Assembly: GCA_902802535.1 (NCBI GenBank)
Contig: CADCML010000023.1
Location: forward strand, 1-32,907
Reading direction: 5' to 3'
Source of the DNA: an uncultured Bacteroidia bacterium
GTDB lineage: Bacteria; Bacteroidota; Bacteroidia; Bacteroidales; F082
Length of the DNA: 32,907 nucleotides
Shown here: one piece after another, positions 28,977-32,907 of the stretch
Numbering within the stretch: the first letter of the stretch is position 1
Layout: every line of letters begins with the position of its first letter
Position numbers and translations under genes: made by a program
Notes under the pieces: model-generated
Seen by the model: only the letters and a program-made list of their open reading frames with translations
Databases searched by the model: none
Told to the model about the DNA's origin: nothing

Positions 28977-29470
28977 GCACCGAACTTTACATACCACCCG
29001 TAAGGCCGAAGCCCAAACGCTACAATCCCGCCAACGGCCAGTTCCTCAAAGGCCACGAGCCTACAAACAAGGGGAAGCGTTGGGATGAGTGGATGAGCAA
29101 GCAAGGCCAACGCCATTCCGCCAAGGGTTGGAAGAACCTCGACGACTACCGAAGCATCAACGGGCAGAAATACGGCGGACGCAACCGCAAAACCATTATC
29201 GCCTTGACCGATGACGGTAAGTTCCGTGTGTTCAACGATGCACCATCGGCAGAGGCATGGCTGAAACGGTACAGCGGCGAATCATGCAGCCGCTATAACA
29301 TTGGCCGCTGTTGCCGCGAGAACGCCAGCTGCCGAGTGAAACTGCACTCATGGGCACCAGGCAAGCCCAAGGGAACATCGGAAGTGAACACCGACCACCG
29401 CTACAAGGGCGTGAGGTGGTATTACGAGAGCGACGCCACATGGATGGCCAAGTACAAGAGCGAACAATGA
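28973..29470 (+). CDS. Basic phage protein with NUMOD/IENR-like DNA-binding repeat
   Basis: A 165-residue, very basic protein. The N-terminus (PVRPKPKRYNPANGQFLKGH then EPTNKGKRWDEW) is like the start of phage HNH-associated proteins. The middle (TIIALTDDGKFRVFNDAPSA then EAWLKRYSGESCSRYNIGRC) resembles the small helix-turn-helix modules that homing nucleases use to grip DNA, and a YKGVRWYYESDATWMAKYK end recalls AP2-type segments. No HNH or GIY-YIG catalytic residues are seen, so it is probably a DNA-binding protein or decayed homing nuclease. It is followed by a strong terminator. Confidence 0.55.
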   Translation: MSTELYIPPVRPKPKRYNPANGQFLKGHEPTNKGKRWDEWMSKQGQRHSAKGWKNLDDYRSINGQKYGGRNRKTIIALTDDGKFRVFNDAPSAEAWLKRYSGESCSRYNIGRCCRENASCRVKLHSWAPGKPKGTSEVNTDHRYKGVRWYYESDATWMAKYKSEQ

Positions 29471-29475
29471 GACGG

Positions 29476-29505
29476 GCGCGGGGCAATTGCCTCGCGCTTT
29501 CTTTT
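29476..29505 (+). terminator. Rho-independent terminator of the accessory island
   Basis: GCGCGGGGC (29476-29484) pairs with GCCTCGCGC (29489-29497) with one G-T wobble and an AATT loop, followed by TTTCTTTTT (to 29505... tail starts at 29498). It lies 5 bp after the 28973 gene. Confidence 0.85.
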
Positions 29506-29590
29506 TGCCGCCGCACCCAGCATATTTCGCAAAAAAGAGGGGTCGATTGCCGAAAAACCAAGAGGGCGGCGCGGGGTCTGACGACGCAAA

Positions 29591-29619
29591 ACGCGCCGAT
29601 TTTTGCAAAATCGGCGCGT
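29591..29619. repeat. 29-bp perfect inverted repeat
   Basis: ACGCGCCGATTTT (29591-29603) and AAAATCGGCGCGT (29607-29619) are perfect 13-bp complements around a 3-base centre. There is no T tail, so it is not a normal terminator. It lies between two terminators in the 315-bp gene-free stretch 29471-29785 and may be a protein-binding site. Confidence 0.8.
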
Positions 29620-29674
29620 CATGTGGTTGATGGATAGAGATTTGACTACTTTCAATTGTGAACTCCGATAATAT

Positions 29675-29728
29675 AAAAAATTCGCCGCCTGCGGCGTCCG
29701 GCTGGACTGGCAGGCGGCGAATTTTTTT
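29675..29728. terminator. Very strong bidirectional terminator before the portal unit
   Basis: The arm at 29675-29691 (ends TTCGCCGCCTG) is complementary to 29711-29727 (starts CAGGCGGCGAA), a stem of about 17 bp with A-tract and T-tract flanks, so it can terminate in both directions. It precedes the portal promoter, as the terminator at 19446 precedes the head promoter. Confidence 0.9.
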
Positions 29729-29754
29729 GTCACTTGGGGCTGTTTCGTGGAGGA

Positions 29755-29779
29755 TATTTTTGCACCAAACCAAAAACCA
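29755..29779 (+). promoter_or_regulatory. Promoter and A/C-rich leader of the portal unit
   Basis: TATTTTTG (29755-29762) is a perfect -7 box, followed by AAACCAAAAACCA (29767-29779). From the conserved GTGGA before the box to the end of the leader it closely matches the promoter at 19511-19535. The -33 region is again weak, and both sites share a GTCAC element about 24-25 bp before the GTGGA-box region or within it. Confidence 0.7.
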
Positions 29780-29785
29780 TTTTCA

Positions 29786-30007
29786 ATGATTCACGAAAGC
29801 AAATTGTTTGAAATCGTGCAGATTCACCCGGAGTTCTCGATCCAGTTCGTTACCGCAAGCGGCGAGCTGGTGAAGGTGGACCATTGCAGCTGCACCTCTT
29901 TCTTCAGCGGAGGCAAAACGATGAACATCAAGCTGCAAAACGGGCAGTTCCGCAAGGTGAACCGTAAGACCGTCACGGCGTTCAACGGGAAGGAGGTATT
30001 TCTATGA
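29786..30007 (+). CDS. Small hypothetical protein before the portal
   Basis: A 73-residue beta-rich protein (starts MIHESKLFEIVQIHPEFSIQ). The frame extends upstream through the promoter to 29747, so the ATG at 29786 is taken as the start. It overlaps the portal gene by 4 bp and contains that gene's ribosome-binding site (GAAGGAGGTATTTCT) in its last codons. It may be a small head protein or a translational feeder for the portal gene. Confidence 0.55.
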   Translation: MIHESKLFEIVQIHPEFSIQFVTASGELVKVDHCSCTSFFSGGKTMNIKLQNGQFRKVNRKTVTAFNGKEVFL

Positions 30008-31383
30008 ATATTCCCGAAAAAGAGATGGTCTCCTGGGTGGGTGACAAGATTGCACTCTATAAGACAGCTTGCGTCGTGCTTGGCAACGACACACTGACCC
30101 TTTTCGATGAAAAAGACCTGCAACCTGTCAGTGTGCATGGGTATCGCGTCGCGCCGTGGGGCGTGGAAAACGACCTGCCCCAACAAGTGATGGCCAAGAT
30201 TGACGCGGCTGAAATCGTGGGCACCAATGCCAACTTCAACTGGAAGGTGGCCTACGGATTGGGCCCGAAACTCGTGGAGGTTATCCGCGACCCCGAAACC
30301 AACCGCGTGAAGGACTTCAAGGAAGTGATCGAAGGCGAGGCCTACGATTGGTATATGCGTAACAACGTGCCGCTGCTGTTGCAGGAAATCATGACCGACC
30401 TTTCCTATTTCGGCAACGCTTTCCCGCTCCTGATTGCAGGCCCGAGGGAAAATGGCGGGAAAAAGCGTGTCGGCATTCGCGGCATCGTACACCGCGAAGC
30501 TATGTTCAGCCGTTGGGGCCTCACGAAAAAGGATTTGATCAGCCGGCATCTGTATTGCGCCAAGTGGGACGACAGCCCAACGAAGGAGGAAATCCAGGAT
30601 TCCTACGTGATTGACGAATACAACGCCGTGGACGACATCAACAACAGACTGCTGCTGGGCAAGGACACAAGAATGTGCTTCCCCATCTACATCACTTCAC
30701 CTGGCCGACCTTATTACAGCTATCCCAACTGGTGGAGCATCTTCCGCTCTGGTTGGTACGACCAACTGACCAGCATTCCAGCGCTCAAAAAAGCCATTCT
30801 CAAACACAATTTGGGTGTGCGCCATATCATCTACATTGCAGATGAGTATTTCGAGGAAAAAGAGGAACTGCTGAAGATTAACAAGGATGACAAGAAGAGC
30901 CGCAAGGAGCTTTACGACGAGGTGGTGAGGCAGCTGTGCGAACAGGTGACAGGGGAGGAGAATGCCGGAAAGGCCGTTGTGTCGAAGATGAAGTTCATGC
31001 CCAACGGCAACAGTGCATCCTTTGAAAAGATGATGACCGTCGACACCATCAAGAATGACATTTCGGGTGGTGAATACTTGACCGACTATGAAACGGGAGC
31101 CAACATCATCTCATACGCGATGGATGTCCACCCCTCGTTAATCGGTGCCACTCCGGGCAAGAACTCCAACAGCCTTTCGGGCAGCAACATCCGCGAGATC
31201 TTCATCATGAAGCAATCGCTCTCGAAGCCGATGGCGTACCTGGCCCTGCAATGGTGGCCGGTGGTCAGGAAGATTAACGGCTGGAACAATAACCTCGAAA
31301 TCATGATCCAAGACAGCCTGTTCACGACCCTCGACCAGTCGAAATCAGGCGAAGTGAAAACCGCAAACAATCCTACGCAATGA
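30004..31383 (+). CDS. Phage portal-like protein
   Basis: A 459-residue protein I take as the portal, the dodecameric ring at the capsid vertex through which DNA passes. Supporting features: the early block VAPWGVENDLPQQVMAKIDA and a stem-like helical middle (ILKHNLGVRHIIYIADEYFE, then EEKEELLKINKDDKKSRKEL), followed by the portal-like DYETGANIISYAMDVHPSLI and GATPGKNSNSLSGSNIREIF segments, where many portals have ISxAFxVPPxLLG-like text. Length is normal for portals. It is translationally coupled to the 73-residue gene upstream and overlaps the next gene by 4 bp. Confidence 0.75.
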   Translation: MNIPEKEMVSWVGDKIALYKTACVVLGNDTLTLFDEKDLQPVSVHGYRVAPWGVENDLPQQVMAKIDAAEIVGTNANFNWKVAYGLGPKLVEVIRDPETNRVKDFKEVIEGEAYDWYMRNNVPLLLQEIMTDLSYFGNAFPLLIAGPRENGGKKRVGIRGIVHREAMFSRWGLTKKDLISRHLYCAKWDDSPTKEEIQDSYVIDEYNAVDDINNRLLLGKDTRMCFPIYITSPGRPYYSYPNWWSIFRSGWYDQLTSIPALKKAILKHNLGVRHIIYIADEYFEEKEELLKINKDDKKSRKELYDEVVRQLCEQVTGEENAGKAVVSKMKFMPNGNSASFEKMMTVDTIKNDISGGEYLTDYETGANIISYAMDVHPSLIGATPGKNSNSLSGSNIREIFIMKQSLSKPMAYLALQWWPVVRKINGWNNNLEIMIQDSLFTTLDQSKSGEVKTANNPTQ

Positions 31384-32249
31384 TTCTCAAAAACATAACA
31401 CAAGCACAGAAGTTTCTGCCGTCGCTAAACCTGACGCTGGAAAACAGCCGCTTCGACGACTTCTTCAGCCGTGCCCAAGAATGGCTGGTGAGCCACATCG
31501 TGGGCAGCTCCATCGAGGACGTTTTGGAGGCTGACGTCAATATCACGGATGTTGACATGCACGAGGAACTGCGCACGAAGTGCCAGCGCGTCATCGCCGA
31601 GAAAGCCATGCTCGATGCCATCCCCGAAATGGATATGCAGTTGACGGAGGCGGGCTTTGCCGTGCAGGACAATGACGATTTCAGCCCGGCATCGGCCCAG
31701 CGAGTTGACCGTCTGCTGGCGAAGATGCCGGAGCGGATCGCCGCCGACGTGGACGCACTTGTGCGCTATCTGATGAAGACCAGCATTGGCAACGGTGCCT
31801 ACGGCTATTGGCGCAGCAGCGAGCAATTCAAATACCTGACAGCGGCCTTCATGCCCTTGTGCGAGGAATACACGGCCTATTGCAACGGGATTCAGCTCGA
31901 CAAAAAGCCATCGGTGAATTACGATGACTTCTATGCCGCCATCCCGATGATGGGCAGGGAACTCAGGAACGTGGCCGACTACTACGTGAGCCGTGCCGAG
32001 ATTGACCGCCTCGTTGAGCTGTATCGCGACAACGACCTTCTGGAAATCCACCGCAAGGCCATCGTGAGCCTGAAGGATTGCGCCGTGGCCGCGTTGCGCT
32101 ACGACATGAACCGTGCCCGCAACGCCGCCGTGCAAGCCCGTGAGGTGATGCTTTCGGACCCCGACAACTTCACCGCCTTCAAGGCTTCTAGTGCCTACAA
32201 CACGCCGACCGTCAACCTTGACGGCGGCAAATTGGTGAACATGCTATGA
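31380..32249 (+). CDS. Phage structural or connector protein, possibly DUF6712
   Basis: A 289-residue, largely helical protein immediately after the portal, with 4-bp overlaps on both sides. The start (MILKNITQAQKFLPSLNLTL) and the C-terminal helices (RELRNVADYYVSRAEIDRLV, then HRKAIVSLKDCAVAALRYDM) recall the DUF6712 proteins of Bacteroidota phages, whose function I do not know. Position points to a connector, adaptor or internal head protein. The family assignment is from memory and should be treated as tentative. Confidence 0.6.
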   Translation: MILKNITQAQKFLPSLNLTLENSRFDDFFSRAQEWLVSHIVGSSIEDVLEADVNITDVDMHEELRTKCQRVIAEKAMLDAIPEMDMQLTEAGFAVQDNDDFSPASAQRVDRLLAKMPERIAADVDALVRYLMKTSIGNGAYGYWRSSEQFKYLTAAFMPLCEEYTAYCNGIQLDKKPSVNYDDFYAAIPMMGRELRNVADYYVSRAEIDRLVELYRDNDLLEIHRKAIVSLKDCAVAALRYDMNRARNAAVQAREVMLSDPDNFTAFKASSAYNTPTVNLDGGKLVNML

Positions 32250-32907
32250 CGATAGATCTGCACACACCCACCTGCTGGAAGGAACTGACCTCGGAGCAAC
32301 TGCGCGAGGTGGTGGAGCTGGCTTTGATGGGCTTGCACCGCGAGGAGTACCTGCTGGTGCTGTTTTGCAAGTTCGCCAATGTTGTGATGCTGGTTGGCTC
32401 TTCGACTGACCCAGAGGCCGTGAAGAACCGCTTCAGGGATAGCGAAGGCCAAGAGTTTGAGCTTGAAGACTGGCAGGTGGCCGAATTTTGCGGACGGTTG
32501 TCGTTTGTTCTCGACGAACAAATGCCCATGGAAGTGGCGTGGCCATGGAAATGGGACCGCCATCTGCTGGCCACCAGCTTCGGCGACTGGTTTCATGCCG
32601 ACGCGCAAATGCTTGGCTTTGCCTTGGACGGCAACCCCGAGCGGCTGAAGGGTGCGATGAAAGACCTTGGCGACCCGCCCGAAACGCTGGAGCCGAGCGA
32701 CATCACGCTCTTGCTGCGATGGTACGAGTGCTTCAAGGACTATCTGCAACAGACCTATCCGCTCGTTTTCCAGAAAGCGGAACCAGGCGCGAATAGCCCG
32801 ACCTCTCCCATTGAGGCCCGCCAGAACATCATGCTGATGCTCAATGAAGGGCATCCACAAGACAACGAGGCCATCGAGAAAACCAACGTGCATGACGTGT
32901 TGGCTGC
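32246..32907 (+). CDS. Hypothetical phage protein (partial at C-terminus)
   Basis: Starting at the ATG at 32246 that overlaps the previous stop, 220 codons are open to the window edge. The protein begins MTIDLHTPTCWKELTSEQLR and continues EVVELALMGLHREEYLLVLF, a helical pattern found in a conserved unknown Bacteroidota phage protein downstream of the portal. It contains many Trp and acidic residues (PMEVAWPWKWDRHLLATSFG). No membrane segment or catalytic motif is seen. The remainder of the gene and of the tail module lies beyond the window. Confidence 0.6.
   Translation, partial: MTIDLHTPTCWKELTSEQLREVVELALMGLHREEYLLVLFCKFANVVMLVGSSTDPEAVKNRFRDSEGQEFELEDWQVAEFCGRLSFVLDEQMPMEVAWPWKWDRHLLATSFGDWFHADAQMLGFALDGNPERLKGAMKDLGDPPETLEPSDITLLLRWYECFKDYLQQTYPLVFQKAEPGANSPTSPIEARQNIMLMLNEGHPQDNEAIEKTNVHDVLA

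Noticed and set aside
3926-32907. Integrase, transposase (Mu-type) or lysis genes
   Set aside because: I looked for tyrosine or serine integrase, MuA, endolysin and holin motifs and found none convincing; they probably lie beyond the right edge. The two-helix membrane protein at 11982 is too far from any endolysin to call a holin.

Overview
The window is the left part of a tailed temperate prophage integrated in a Bacteroidales-type chromosome. The host assignment rests on the Bacteroidota promoter box TAnnTTTG, which recurs before genes and operators, on host genes without Shine-Dalgarno sites, and on the type of host genes present (a VorB-like 2-oxoacid oxidoreductase with its ferredoxin, and a PLP aminotransferase). 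The genus cannot be fixed from sequence alone.

Positions 1-3925 are host DNA, all on the minus strand: the oxidoreductase alpha subunit (cut by the window edge), a 2[4Fe-4S] ferredoxin, an overlapping pair of unknown genes, and an aminotransferase with a good promoter. At 3926-3964 lies the 3' end of a tRNA gene with no 5' half. I read this as the left attachment site; the rebuilt tRNA and probably the integrase should lie beyond the right edge. The prophage continues to the end of the window, so more than 28.9 kb of it is seen.

Phage layout: (a) 4122-5167, a leftward immunity cassette with an XRE repressor and two related small genes; (b) 5168-5322, an operator/early-promoter region with a perfect 19-bp palindrome inside the promoter; (c) 5323-15065, a rightward early operon of about 25 small, mostly ATGA-coupled genes (Cro-like protein, zinc-ribbon mini-proteins, ASCH protein, YopX proteins, two membrane proteins, a cytosine methyltransferase and an adenine-methylase-like protein); (d) 15062-17995, a TOPRIM/SF3 primase-helicase, followed by an iterated-repeat region (18058-18310) that may be the origin; (e) 18347-26943, the head and packaging module (S49 protease with scaffold-like tail, major capsid protein with a C-terminal Ig-like domain, probable tail or virion protein, PLD-like protein, probable small and clear large terminase); (f) 26944-29785, an accessory island between terminase and portal with HicAB, at least two candidate structured RNAs and three unknown genes, each with its own promoter or terminator; (g) 29786-32907, portal and connector genes, running off the window.

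The most unusual features are: strong Shine-Dalgarno sites in a phage of a phylum that rarely uses them, many forming a repeated gene-junction cassette; a duplicated terminator-promoter-leader cassette before two late modules; a 25-nt leader identical at two sites 22 kb apart; and the RNA-rich island at 27.8-28.7 kb, with an attenuator-like leader and an RNA carrying a perfect tRNA-like acceptor stem and T-arm.
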